From positions 106,661,544 to 106,725,543 of the forward strand of contig OW121852.1 of assembly GCA_933228895.1 (NCBI GenBank): 64,000 nucleotides of DNA, in the 5' to 3' direction. Positions within the stretch are counted from its first letter, which is position 1; each line of letters begins with the position of its first letter. This DNA is from Platycnemis pennipes. Its lineage: Eukaryota > Arthropoda > Insecta > Odonata > Platycnemididae. The notes below the pieces were generated by a model. The model saw only the letters and a list, made by a program, of their open reading frames with translations. It was not told where the DNA came from and searched no databases. Of the stretch, positions 35,940 through 46,240 are shown piece by piece. The position numbers and the translations under genes are program-made.

Positions 35940-36305
35940 TATAGATTGGGGGGGGGATCCAGCCCCCCCCCCGGCTACGGGCCTTCTGGGGCTTCAGCCC
36001 CCCCACCCTAAAATTTTTTCTAAGCGATTTTGTTGTTCTGATTTTAACTGAGCATGATAATCCAGATTACACTGCATATAATTGAAGTGCTAAGTGTCTT
36101 AAAATGTGATCACTAGTTTGATGTATGTGTGTGGATTGCTCCTTTCAATCTGATATGCGTTGAACTTCCCTTCTGTGGCAGGTCAAATTAAGTGCTTCAT
36201 AACAAGGTAAGCAGTGAACTCTACCAGTGAGAAGAGATAGGAATGGGCACTGTGAAAGTAACTACCAATCACTGAAAATTAAGGGAAGAGATTTGTAACA
36301 TGTCG
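35940..36305 (+). mobile_element. GGGGGGC-ended MITE, family M2, copy 1
   Basis: Starts in runs of G and C (CTTCTGGGGCTTCAGCCCCC) and continues through TCTTAAAATGTGATCAC and AACAAGGTAAGCAGTGAACT to AATTAAGGGAAGAGATTTGT. The reverse complement is found at 39160-39480, so this is a mobile unit. The hAT-like affiliation is inferred from the GGGG(G)CT/AGCCCC end style. Confidence 0.7.
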
Positions 36306-36309
36306 GCAC

Positions 36310-37600
36310 CGAACGGGCAAGGTTGATTTGAAGTTAGGCTACACAATTTGTAAGATTCCACAAGTTTATTCATACACTGACCTAGATTTCGATTGCAGTA
36401 CAATCATCTGCAAGGTAAGCTTGAAGAGTCAGCGAGCTCCTTATATACCTGGAAAGGTATTGATGTGAACAGCAGGTTGGGGCAACAATGGAAAGAGGGT
36501 GAGGAGGGGGAAGGACAGTAAAGATTTGTAACTTGGCTGGAATTTATCATCAAAAATTATTTGCATATATAACTGTATAAATTAAAATTATATAAGAAAC
36601 ATTTCACAGCATTAAAAACCGCTTCCTCATTTAGAAGATATAGCTTATCGAACTCGGGAGTCTCGGATAATTCTCTCCAAAAATACAGGTAACAGCTCGT
36701 AATGGTAGTAGAGTAGAGGTATTATAAGTTCTCAATAACTCATTATTTAAATTCATTAGCTATTTACGAAACTTGCGATTTGAAAGAGGAGAGACATTGT
36801 GTGATCTCATATACCGATGAATGAACAGAGTGAAAGCAATTAGCTTGTATCGAGTGGCAACTGTTGACGTGTAAGTACTTTCTTCCAATTTTAATTGTGA
36901 CAAGCAGTGATCAGTTTCAGCGTGACTATTTATAGTGCAAAGGCAACAGTTTTGCCAGAATTCCATTAGAGTAAACTGCTGTCTTTCTACCTTATCACGC
37001 AGAGAAACCCTTCAACATCGAGTCGTATTCTCTCCGTCCTCCCATGGCACATAGGTATGTAGTTCATCAACACGCCAAAAAGTGCTGTATGGGCGGCAAT
37101 CGGTGTAAAGCGTGATGTTGGAAAGTTATCTTTAATCATAATTATTCGAGATCTCGAATAATTCCTTACGTTCGATGTATTAGAGTACTATTGGGTGGTA
37201 TTAGCAAATCTCCAGTATATAGGCAAAAGTGAATGATCATGTGAATACAATATATGGAATCTGATAGAAGAGATGAGTAGAGAACTGAATCAAAATAATT
37301 TTAGAATTGAGATTTATGCTGAATTTAACTAATCATTTTAGCTGGGATCTTGATTTTGGATTTGATCCAATGATCACAAAATGATTTCGGATCAGAAGTA
37401 AAAAACATCGAACAATACTATACCAGTTACTTCAGATTCATACCAAACCAATAAAAGATCAGATTAATACGTACATATTTCCGGGTTTGACTTTATGGTT
37501 TTTCATTGACCCAAAAGAGTAAATGGTAAAATCACTTTTCCAGCGTGTAATGTCTATCCATCTAGTTTCCATCTAGTCAGACAGTAAATTATTATGTATT
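36310..37600. other. Intergenic, repeat ends only
   Basis: 36355-36420 (TTCCACAAGTTTATTCATAC, CTAGATTTCGATTGCAGTAC, AATCATCTGCAAGG) is a diverged copy of the retroelement end motif at 395-470. The frame at 36760-36966 has no recognisable domain. 37140-37163 is a palindrome (separate entry). Confidence 0.4.
37140..37163. repeat. 24-bp perfect palindrome
   Basis: AATTATTCGAGA followed directly by TCTCGAATAATT. Confidence 0.95.
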
Positions 37601-37617
37601 ATCCTATGGACAACAGA

Positions 37618-37898
37618 CAAGGCCGTAGCGATCGGAAGGGGGGGGAGTCAGGGGGTTCAACCCCCCTGCCCCCTGATATTTTGGAGACAAATATAGAGTA
37701 GGTATATTACATATTTCGACCAATTAATCGATGGGGACCATCTCAAGCTCTGAATCATTGAACAAGCTCCAAAAAAAAGTTTTTTTTGAGGCTTCATTCC
37801 ATGCTCCAAACCAGTAACCTGCGGCCCTAGTCAGAAATATTTTTGGGGGGTACAGTCATAATTGAACCCACTGAAAAAATGTTTTAGCTACAGCCTTG
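37618..37898. mobile_element. hAT-type MITE (281 bp) with exact 8-bp target duplication
   Basis: Termini CAAGGCCGTAGC and GCTACAGCCTTG form a 12-bp inverted repeat with one mismatch. The flanks are an exact duplication ACAACAGA at 37610-37617 and 37899-37906. GC-rich pieces near each end (GGGGGGGGAGTCAGGGGGTT) and no coding capacity. Confidence 0.92.
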
Positions 37899-38477
37899 AC
37901 AACAGATACTAACCACGATAGGGGAAATACCATTAAGAATGATCTAATTTTATCATGACAATTGTTTTCAGCACCAAATCATATAATCATATAATATTCG
38001 ATAACATACACAGTAAATAAGTCAAATTTTGTGGTTTTGAGAGACCTAGAAACCCTGAGAACCAAAGGTATTGCTGAAGCTGACTTTCATTGGAATTCAC
38101 AGGAAGATTGGCCTATGCAAGGAGGTTAGAAAGTACTGAAGGCAGCTTTAAAACTGATTTCTCAAGCAAGGTTGGCTGCCTTTGGTAGGCATGGACGCTG
38201 AGAAATACTACTTATGGATGAAGTTGTTTATACGTAAGATAAACAAATAGAACAACAATTGAAAGAAATCATTGCAGAAATACTACCTGAAGTGCACAGC
38301 CAGGCACACAAATGCCAAATGCATTGTTGAAATAGGTTTCACTTATACCAACTGTTTAAACAGATCTAACTCCCATGGGGAATGAACTGCATTTAAAGCA
38401 TTTTAAAATAGCCCAATGAAAATAACTGGAACCACTGTGATGAGTTTCAGGCGTGGTACTATTGTTGGGTAGTGGTG

Positions 38478-39060
38478 CACAGGGGCACAGCCAGAAATAT
38501 CTTTTGGGGGGGTTCAGCTGGATTGGATGGTAGGCACAACCGGTCTACCTCTACCAAGGGTTAATATGTGCCTTTCACGTATATTTTGTACATAGCGGGC
38601 ATTTTATTACAATAGTATTATTAATCATCTTATATCTTAAGTACTGATATTTTGAAATTTCAAAAAAGTATTATTTTTAAGTGGTATTTTATTTTAAAAT
38701 TGAAGAAAAACTCAGTATAGTTCTTTAAAAAAGTTTATGAGTTTTAAATTTGACTATAATCATAGTGCAATAAGATTCATAATAATCGAGACAAATGAGC
38801 TTCAATCATACCTTGAAGGAATACAATTCTATGACAATGAGAAAACTTATCTTATGGATGCATAATTTTTACCATGCGCAAAGAATAGGTGTTATTTAAA
38901 TACTCAGGTTGTAGGTAGGCACGAAAAGATACATTTTTCAAACAGAAAGAAAGCCTATTTATTTACAGTTGAAAAGAAATGTCAAGCCTACGTGATTTTT
39001 GAGCAGTTTGTCACAACTCGTTCAATTCCACTTGAGTGGGGGGGAGTAAGGGGGGAGGAG
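38478..39060. mobile_element. GGGG-ended MITE, family M3, copy 1
   Basis: Starts CAGGGGCACAGCCAGAAATA and shares GGATGGTAGGCA, GGTCTACCTCTACC, AATACTCAGGTTGTAGG and GAAAGCCT with the reverse complement of 60514-60830. Internal A/T-rich DNA makes this copy longer. The right end runs into a poly-G tract at 39061-39085. Confidence 0.65.
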
Positions 39061-39087
39061 TAAGAGGGAGGGGGGGGGGGGGGAGTT

Positions 39088-39490
39088 AGGCACCTAGCCA
39101 GAAATTTGCTTCCGGGGGAGGCTAAGTCTAGTGCAGCATAACTTACAATTAATCAGCCTTACAAATCTCTTCCCTTAATTTTCAGTGCTTGGTAATACTT
39201 TCAAGGAGCCCATTCTTATCTCTTCTCACTGGCAAAGTTCACAGCTTTCCTTGTTATGAAGCAGTTAAATTGACAGGGCCCAGAACAGTTCAAAAGTTAA
39301 ACACATACATACATATCAGATTGACAAGAACAATTATTAACTGCACGCTTGCATCAAACTGGTGATCACATTTCAAGACACTTAACACTTGCATTATGTG
39401 CAATGTAATCCAGACTTCAATGCCCAGTTAAAATCGGAATAACAAAATTATTAGGAAAAAATTTTGGGGGGCTGAAGCCTGGGCCTAGGC
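39088..39490 (-). mobile_element. GGGGGGC-ended MITE, family M2, copy 2
   Basis: Reverse-complement match of 35985-36305. This copy also shows a left end CACCTAGCCAGAAATTTGCT and a right end GGGGGGCTGAAGCCTGGGCC. Confidence 0.65.
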
Positions 39491-39554
39491 TTGGCTGAAG
39501 CATGGGGGTTAACCCTCAAACCTTCCCACTCCCCCTTGCTGTGCTTCTGGTGGT

Positions 39555-39870
39555 ACATAGTAATTACATATATGGAAGAGGCAACTAATTTGCACCATTT
39601 AGGATTGGTGGTAATTGCGGAGAGGAAGGAATACTTTGGGAAATGGAAGAAGGGTGGAAAGAAACCTGGCACATTCATCAGTCTGCTATTAATGAAAAGC
39701 ATCAAGGAGTCTGCTGTTTAACGTCCCATCTGACTAATGGTGTACAGAAATTGAAGATCTCTCCTTGCAGCACTAAGTAAGGAACGGTTAACCACTAAAA
39801 AATCTCTTTCTGCCTGAAATTGATCTTTGGTTCTCATGGGGAGAGGCCAGATCTCTCGCTTTCATTCCAA
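39555..39870 (-). mobile_element. tRNA-derived SINE, family 1, copy c (diverged)
   Basis: Shares, in reverse, GGAAGAAGGGTGGAAAGAAA, TTTAACGTCCCATCTGAC and AACCACTAAAAAATC with copies a and b, but the tRNA-like head is eroded. Confidence 0.75.
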
Positions 39871-39879
39871 CTCAATCGC

Positions 39880-41630
39880 TAATTCAATTACATATCATAT
39901 CAAGCATGTGACGTCCCCAAGGAGGCCATAGAAAATGCATATGTTTGTGATGAAGAGGCTGGGATTCCCAAGCACATCCTCTCTGACTCCATGGTCTTCC
40001 ATAGGTTAGCTTTTGTGTATGCCCCCTCCTGTATTTCTAAGCTCCTTGGGTCTTTGAGAAATGAATGGGAAAAACATGCCAACATACCACCAAAAAAATT
40101 ATTACTAAGTATTATAAAATACTGGCAACGCAAACAAAAAGAGAAGGGGGATTAGGCTGCCATAAGTGGACAGATGAGCATGTCTCCCTAGTGTAATATA
40201 TAAATGTAATAATAAAACTATAATCCTTTATTTGTTCCATAAAATGTGTTTAATATGCTTAGAGAAAGCCCACAACTATTGCTATCATAAGTAATAAGGG
40301 GTGAGAGAATTCTGAAGTAGTTTACTGAATAATGAATGCTGGGAAAGCAAGTATATGGGAGGAAAATGGGCAACAGAATGAGAAGAGGTCGAAAGTAAAC
40401 GTATGTAGTCAGAAAGAGAGTAGGGATGGGAGTAAATAAAAAGTGGATGACAAGAGGCAAAGCAGAGTGGGAGCACTCCATTAAAATCTCTTGAACAAGA
40501 ATGCCAAGCAATAAGCTGAATTTTAATACAAAACATAAATACAACTGCTAAAAATTATTGATTGAAAAACCTGATGAAAAATTGCAGGGCAACTAAACTT
40601 TCAACATATTTATTCAGCTTTTCAGCATCGATCCATTAAAAAACCGATGTCAACACTTATTTTTGCATTCCATTTTCAAGGTCTTATTTCTTTTAGAATT
40701 ACCTTCGTGCAGGGGCATCCCATGGATCACATTAGCACATAAACCACCCAGTAATCCCAAACAATGAAATATACACGATAATGTGTGAAGATAAACACAT
40801 TTCTGTATGTTGAGAATGTATTTGTATGCGCCGATTCACTTTGTTTACATCTGAATCATACGCTGCCCCCACTGATCACAATCCTGTTGCAAATACATAC
40901 TTATTGGGCATATTGCATAGCTAGTGCTTCAAGGGGCAATGCTGTTAACAGGGTGAATATGGGCACAACTTGGGTGTGATCATGGTGCCACTGGCCCTCT
41001 TCTAATGCAGTCGCTAATAGTTATTCTCAAATCTCAAAGCTAGCAGCATATATCACATAGTCCATGGAGGTGACAAGCTCTACCATTAAGGAGTGGGTGA
41101 GTTCCAATAAGATTCAGTGTTGTACTTTACTTAAGTTGAGAATGTACGAATGTATAGTAACACCACGTTGAAGGAAAGTAAATTGAGTTTTTACATCAAT
41201 ATTATGCAAGTAGTTTTTAAATTTCATGTGTTAACTTCATGTGTGTATTCCTATCAAACATTGACAATGCGATGCAGGATATCTGGGCTACCATTAACGT
41301 ACTGGCTGACTTAGGAGCAACTCACCCAATGGATTTTTTAAATCTATTGTCAGCTCTGTGTGAACAACCAAAGATTTTATGCATGTGATGCCACTGTCTT
41401 AACGTTAAGGAGATGCCATATCACTCTTAACATGTATTGGGCACTAACAATCTCTCATAAAACGTCAGCAAGAATTTAAGAGGAATCATTTAGTATGTAT
41501 TTAATTTTATTTTCATCATTTCATTTGCATACAGCAAATCAAAAATTATTTATATACTTAAGTGATAAAAACAATGGAAAAAAAGCAATAGACTCCCCTG
41601 ATTACCCAAAATGACAATGCCCTAAAAACT
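39880..41630. other. Intergenic, nothing recognised
   Basis: No supported gene or mobile element in about 1.7 kb of A/T-rich DNA. Confidence 0.45.
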
Positions 41631-41639
41631 TCACATTGG

Positions 41640-41995
41640 TAATTAGCTTCTGATGACAGTAGTGGAGAAGAAATGGATTGACTGAGTAAGTAATGAGGAC
41701 GTCCTAAGGAGAGTGGGAGAAAAGAGAAGTCTTCTGAGTACCCAAAGAATAAGATAGGACAACTTAATCAGCCATATAATAAGACATGATGGCCTGGTGA
41801 AGACAATTGCTGCAGGACAAGTGGACAGGAAGAATGGCAAAGGAAGGTCTTGTATTAGATACATATATGGAACGAGTGATGAAGATTGTGAAAGAGAAGA
41901 AATATGTACATGTGAAGAGATTAGCTGATAGAAGAATTCAGTGGAGAACTGCATCAAATCAATTCACAGGATTGCTGACCAATGATGATGATTAC
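41640..41995 (+). mobile_element. Non-LTR retrotransposon 3' end, family R, copy 5
   Basis: The plus strand reads NEDVLRRVGEKRSLLST, IIRHDGLVKTIAAGQVDRKN, GKGRSCIRYI, and after a shift the Glu/Lys-rich end before ATTGCTGACCAATGATGATG (the family tail). Same module as 24957-25385 and 32957-33370. Confidence 0.8.
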
Positions 41996-42047
41996 TTATC
42001 CTCTCCATTTCAAAAGTCTGAAAATATATTATATAATTTAAATGTAT

Positions 42048-42094
42048 AGTATTGCTAGAAAGAGTAATACACATTATTCTTTCTAACAATACTA
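42048..42094. repeat. Short hairpin repeat
   Basis: GTATTGCTAGAAAGAGTAAT and ATTATTCTTTCTAACAATAC are imperfect inverted repeats around a few bases. Confidence 0.7.
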
Positions 42095-42182
42095 CAGCAT
42101 AATGATTTGTTTGAATTAGATCAGGGAATATATGGCTGAATTTTATATCAAGTACCATTGTGAAATTGCAAATTTTTTGTTG

Positions 42183-42385
42183 CGTGAAGGTTTCTCGGGT
42201 CCTCCACTGGGTTCTTGCGTCCATGTCCGCAGACGTTTCGATTCCTGACACGGTCATCATCTTCAGGACTTCTTCAGAAGGCCAGTAGACAAAGACCGAG
42301 TCGGTGGACATGGATGTAATAACCTGGTGGAGGGCCCGAGAAACCTTCACGCAGCAGATATGCCAGGAAAGCACCAGATCTTAGT
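42183..42385. mobile_element. Penelope-type foldback terminal unit, copy C
   Basis: Left arm GTGAAGGTTTCTCGGGTCCT (42184) and right arm ending CCCGAGAAACCTTCAC (42350) are inverted repeats. The centre has GCAGACGTTTCGATTCCTGA and GGTCATCATCTTCAGGACTT, a motif of Penelope-like element ends (GAAACGTC, CTGAAGATGATGACC in reverse). The trailer CCAGGAAAGCACCAGATCTT matches copies A and B. Confidence 0.75.
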
Positions 42386-42644
42386 GCAAATTTTTGGCTG
42401 AAAATAAAAATTACGGAAAGGGGATAAGTTTCCTTAGATCAAGATCAATCAGGTGATCTTCACAAATTAGGACAATAAAAGTGTATCTAAACATTACCTT
42501 TAGAAAGGGTGAAAGGCAAAAGCTATAAAGAAATAAATATTTTATCTTATGAATAGTTTGCATACTCTTCCCTTTGATAAAAAAAATATTTTTAGCTCTG
42601 AAGAAGTTGGTTATCTTATACCCTGATGAAAATAAAGTGTGCAA

Positions 42645-42850
42645 TAAAGGGTGAACAAAATGTGAAGGAAATGTGAAAGTGACAAAAGTGTAATTTAGAA
42701 CACCTAAAGTGTGAAGAAAGTGCGATAGATTGCAACATTATAGTGAGAGAACTGTGACTTAGAAAAAAATGTGAGAGGAGTGTGCAGAAAGTGTGCCAAA
42801 AGTGGAAGAGAGTGAAAAAGTGTGCAAAGAAGTGAGCACACACGTAACAG
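42645..42850. repeat. Degenerate GTGAAA/GTGTG-rich simple repeat
   Basis: Irregularly spaced AARTGTGA-type words (AAATGTGAAGGAAATGTGAA, AAAGTGTGCAAAGAAGTGAG) over about 200 bp, strongly strand-asymmetric. Not a clean microsatellite. Confidence 0.65.
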
Positions 42851-42895
42851 TGGTAGAAAAAGAAAGTTGAAAAGATCAAAGTAAAATAAATGAAG

Positions 42896-43341
42896 ATGGT
42901 TCTATTAGGAATGTAAAATAACAGGCCTGCAGAATCAGATGATTTGCCCATAAAATCAATCAAGCATGACACAGTAGAAACTTAAGAAATTCTCTGCAAA
43001 TATTTAATAAATGCTTAATAGGAGAAAAAATTCCTGAAGACTCAAATTTAATGTAATCCATCTATAAGGAAGGAAATAGAGATGAATGTAACAACTACAG
43101 ATGAATAATTGTAACAGCATCAGTAGGAAGTGTTAGGAAGGACCTTAAAAGCTTAAATAGAAAATGAAACCAAAGAGAAGGAGAAAGTGGTTTTCAATCA
43201 GGTCGATCATGTGTGGACATTATATTTACTTCAAGACATTTATTGGAGACATAACAATAAAACTGAGGAGAAATCCATGTCCCAATCATCAATCTGAATA
43301 AGGCATTCAATTCTGTTCCCCTCAATTAATTATGGACAGTC
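42896..43341 (+). pseudogene. Non-LTR RT palm fragment, family R-like, interrupted by a hAT element
   Basis: The frame with stops gives PIYKEGNRDECNNYR-like and ESGFQSGRSCVDIIFTSRHL, INLNKAFNSVPLN. These are RT blocks NYRGI, QAGFR-x-GRS-x-x-D and D-x-x-KAFDSV. The copy stops at the insertion site of the 1.88-kb element at 43350; the continuation after 45240 is too degraded to read. Confidence 0.7.
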
Positions 43342-43349
43342 CTGACGGA

Positions 43350-45231
43350 CAGGCCCGATCCTACACGGGGGTGCGACGGGTGCGGCGCACACGGGCGCCG
43401 CCAGCCGGGGGGCGCCGCGCGGACTCCCGTGAGTCACAAAGTAGATCTCATGAATTGGTGTCTGGGGGCGCCTCATGAATTGGTGTCGGCGGGCACCTCA
43501 TGAATTGGTGTCGGAGGGCGCCGGGCGGGAGCGCGCTCCTAGCAGAAAAGATCTCATGATACTATCGTATTCTGAAAATTTGCGACGTGCACGAGCGCGC
43601 CCAATTGTCGAGGAGTGGGGGCGAAGGGGAATAGAACAATATTCGCTTCGCAAAGCAGACAATTTTCCTTCAACGTTTACGAGCTATGTAAAATAGTGAA
43701 GAATTTTAGAATCGTCTCTCCGATTGTGGTCATTCATACAAATTCAAGGTAAGAAAATTTATTTTATCGAATGATGTGAAGGGTTGTTGTCAAGCTCTCG
43801 TAAATTTTGTTCTTGAAAGTGTTTCTCGAATAAAAACCGAGAGGATTGTGAACCAACATTTCTGCGGTCAAAATTGCATCCCGACGACGAATAAAATCGG
43901 ATGGAGGGGGAGAAAATTGCTAAATAATAAATATTTCACATTCACAATTGCGTACTCCGACTTCACTGTATATGTATTAGGTTCATGCTTTTTCTGACAG
44001 GGTCAAACTTCTTTTTCAAGGCCAAAGTGAACGTTTTGGCTCACTTCTGGAAAATGAATTTTCTTGTGAAGGAGGTTCTCGAGCATGAGAAACTCTGAAG
44101 AACCTCTGAAATTCAAATCCGTACAGAATTGACTACTTATCAAGAAATTTTTCATTTTCCAACCTCAAAAATGAAAATTCAACATTCATCAATCTAACTG
44201 ATGAAAAATGACTCGTTCAAGGTTTCTCTTCAATATCTAAATCGGAGTCCAAAAGTCTTTCTCGAAAATTTGAGGGATTTTGAAGGTTCCTGAAGTTTTG
44301 CAGGGTGGGGTACTTTAGGCGATTGAATTTCTATTAACCCGCTGACTTGAGTAGAGGCCAAGCACTGTTATCGTATCTTTGGCGTATTTCGGGCCACTTT
44401 GTCCAGAAAATAATTGTAGGGAATATGAAATAGGGATAGAATTTCCTGATCAATCAATTGGTGTCATTAGTTTTGACCAATTCTCTGACACATCTTCAAA
44501 AATGGCCAAAAATGGAAAAATGTCCGCAGCATTTTTTGTGCGCGATTCTTCTTGAAAAGGCCCGAAGAATATTTTGACAACTAAGCAAACTCATTTTGCG
44601 GTCGATTTCCTGGAATTCAAGTCAGCGGGTTAATGTGACCTTTTCCAGATTCAATAATCGAAATTAAATATTCATCGGACAAGCCAACCAAGAAATGGCT
44701 CGACTTTGAGTTGAACACGGGTTCCTTAGAACACTGTTGCCTCACTTTCTCCAATAATTCATTCCACAGGCCAGAATATAATTTACTTGTCGTGGATTCC
44801 TCTTGTCTTTTTGCTAAAATATGTCCCGACTTTCTTAAGGTGGCATTCATTGGTGCACTCACCCTAAACGTTGTCCCGATTTTCATGCAAAAACTCAAAA
44901 AAAAAAACAGTTCTAGCGTTTTGTGTGCCGTGGGTGCCAGTAAAAGGCGCCCACCCACCTCCTCACAGTAATGTTTGTCTGTGATTCGTACAAATTCGAA
45001 AATCCGGATATGGCGATGGAATTCTAGCAAATTGAAAACCTCCAATGGATGTACTATTGAAAAAATATGTATGCACAATTTGAGTAATAAATATTTGATC
45101 ATTTGTACATGAAACTTTTGTCATTCTTCTTCGAGAAACGAACACGTTGAAAATTGGCAGGAGGGGGGGGGGGGGGGGGGGCGTTGGACCGCTCTCGCAC
45201 ACGGGCGCCAAATACTCCAGGATCGGCCCTG
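43350..45231. mobile_element. hAT-type non-autonomous DNA transposon, 1,882 bp, exact 8-bp target duplication
   Basis: Termini CAGGCCCGATCCT and AGGATCGGCCCTG are a 13-bp inverted repeat with one mismatch, followed inward by GGGCGCC-type motifs at both ends. The flanks are an exact duplication CTGACGGA at 43342-43349 and 45232-45239. This end motif and an 8-bp duplication define the hAT superfamily. The largest internal frame (161 codons, minus, 44617-45102) has no transposase or BED motif, so it looks non-autonomous with unexplained internal sequence. Confidence 0.93.
43447..43521 (+). repeat. Three 25-bp tandem repeats inside the hAT element
   Basis: Units 43447, 43472 and 43497, each CTCATGAATTGGTGTC plus a variable GGGCRC tail. 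Subterminal repeats are often transposase binding sites in hAT elements; that role is inferred. Confidence 0.9.
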
Positions 45232-45239
45232 CTGACGGA

Positions 45240-46240
45240 AGTAGATGTTAAATATTAAGTGCATAAACATAATAAACAAATGATTGGAAATTCAATTTCC
45301 ACAATTTCCCACTAACAAAGGGTGTTATACTAGGATATTAGAATGTACTGGAGTAGGCATCACAGTTGATTTTAGAAGGAGGCTGTCATACTCGCTACAC
45401 TCGCTTGTTGATCGCTATTATCAGGGATGATTTTTTACCTAAACCCTCATTAATCACGGTCAGCTGAAATATTAAGTGAACTTTCATAAGCATGAATAAA
45501 TGACTGCAGTCATTTATTCTACATATTTACGAACAGAATCTGACAAAATAACTTTGAATATAGGTACTTGAATTCAAGAATCATAAAATGTGACTGCAGT
45601 TTCTCATGTGAACCATGACTTACTGATGTTCTCTTATTTTGTGCGGGCTCCACCAATATTTCTTTGTTGTAAGAGAGCAGAACGTCTTTTGTAATAATGG
45701 TCAGTCTTAATCGATTCCACACATGCAATGCTGCATGTAAGTTGACAAAGACTAATTAAGGGCATAGAGCAAAATGAAAAAATCTCTCGAGTCAAAACAG
45801 TGTCAAGGATAGTATATGTACACTAGAGTCATTTAATACTCTGCACAAATACCCAATCTAGTGCATATTGAACATTCCAATTTTAGAAATTGTTTCAGTG
45901 ATTAAAGTATGCATATGAATGATGGAACTTTAATCAATGTCGCAATTTTTATGCTTTCTATTAGAGAAATGAATTTCCATGAAATTGGTTTCAAGGTCAA
46001 AGTTGAAGGATCATTAAAAAGGATTATTTCACTCCATTAAGACATTATGAGTATTTCAATTAATTCACGACATTTATGGTTTACCACAGGCTTACTGTAA
46101 AAAAATCTTAATTTCACATAAGTTTCTTATTAATATTGTTATCAACACAGAGCCCATTGTAAATGAGCCATTTCACTATTGATAACAATATGATTTTAGC
46201 AACAAAGTAAACCATCAAAAAATAAGTACTAACTTTTCAC
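45240..46240. other. Intergenic, nothing firmly assigned
   Basis: About 45341-45400 shares GAATGTACTGGAG-x-x-GGCATC with 26518-26560 (unknown repeat). 46136-46190 holds an inverted repeat ATTGTTATCAA / TTGATAACAAT. Confidence 0.4.

Noticed and set aside
40218..40544. Hydrophobic minus frames (108 and 83 codons)
   Set aside because: Two overlapping frames of similar composition over purine-rich DNA, with no homology; compositional artefact.
44617..45102. 161-codon minus frame as a hAT transposase
   Set aside because: No BED finger, DDE context or hAT dimerisation (hATC) motif is visible; described only as unexplained internal sequence.
43321..45300. A captured CRISPR-like or satellite array (25-bp repeats)
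   Set aside because: Only three direct units without spacers, inside a eukaryotic hAT-type element; these are sub-terminal tandem repeats.
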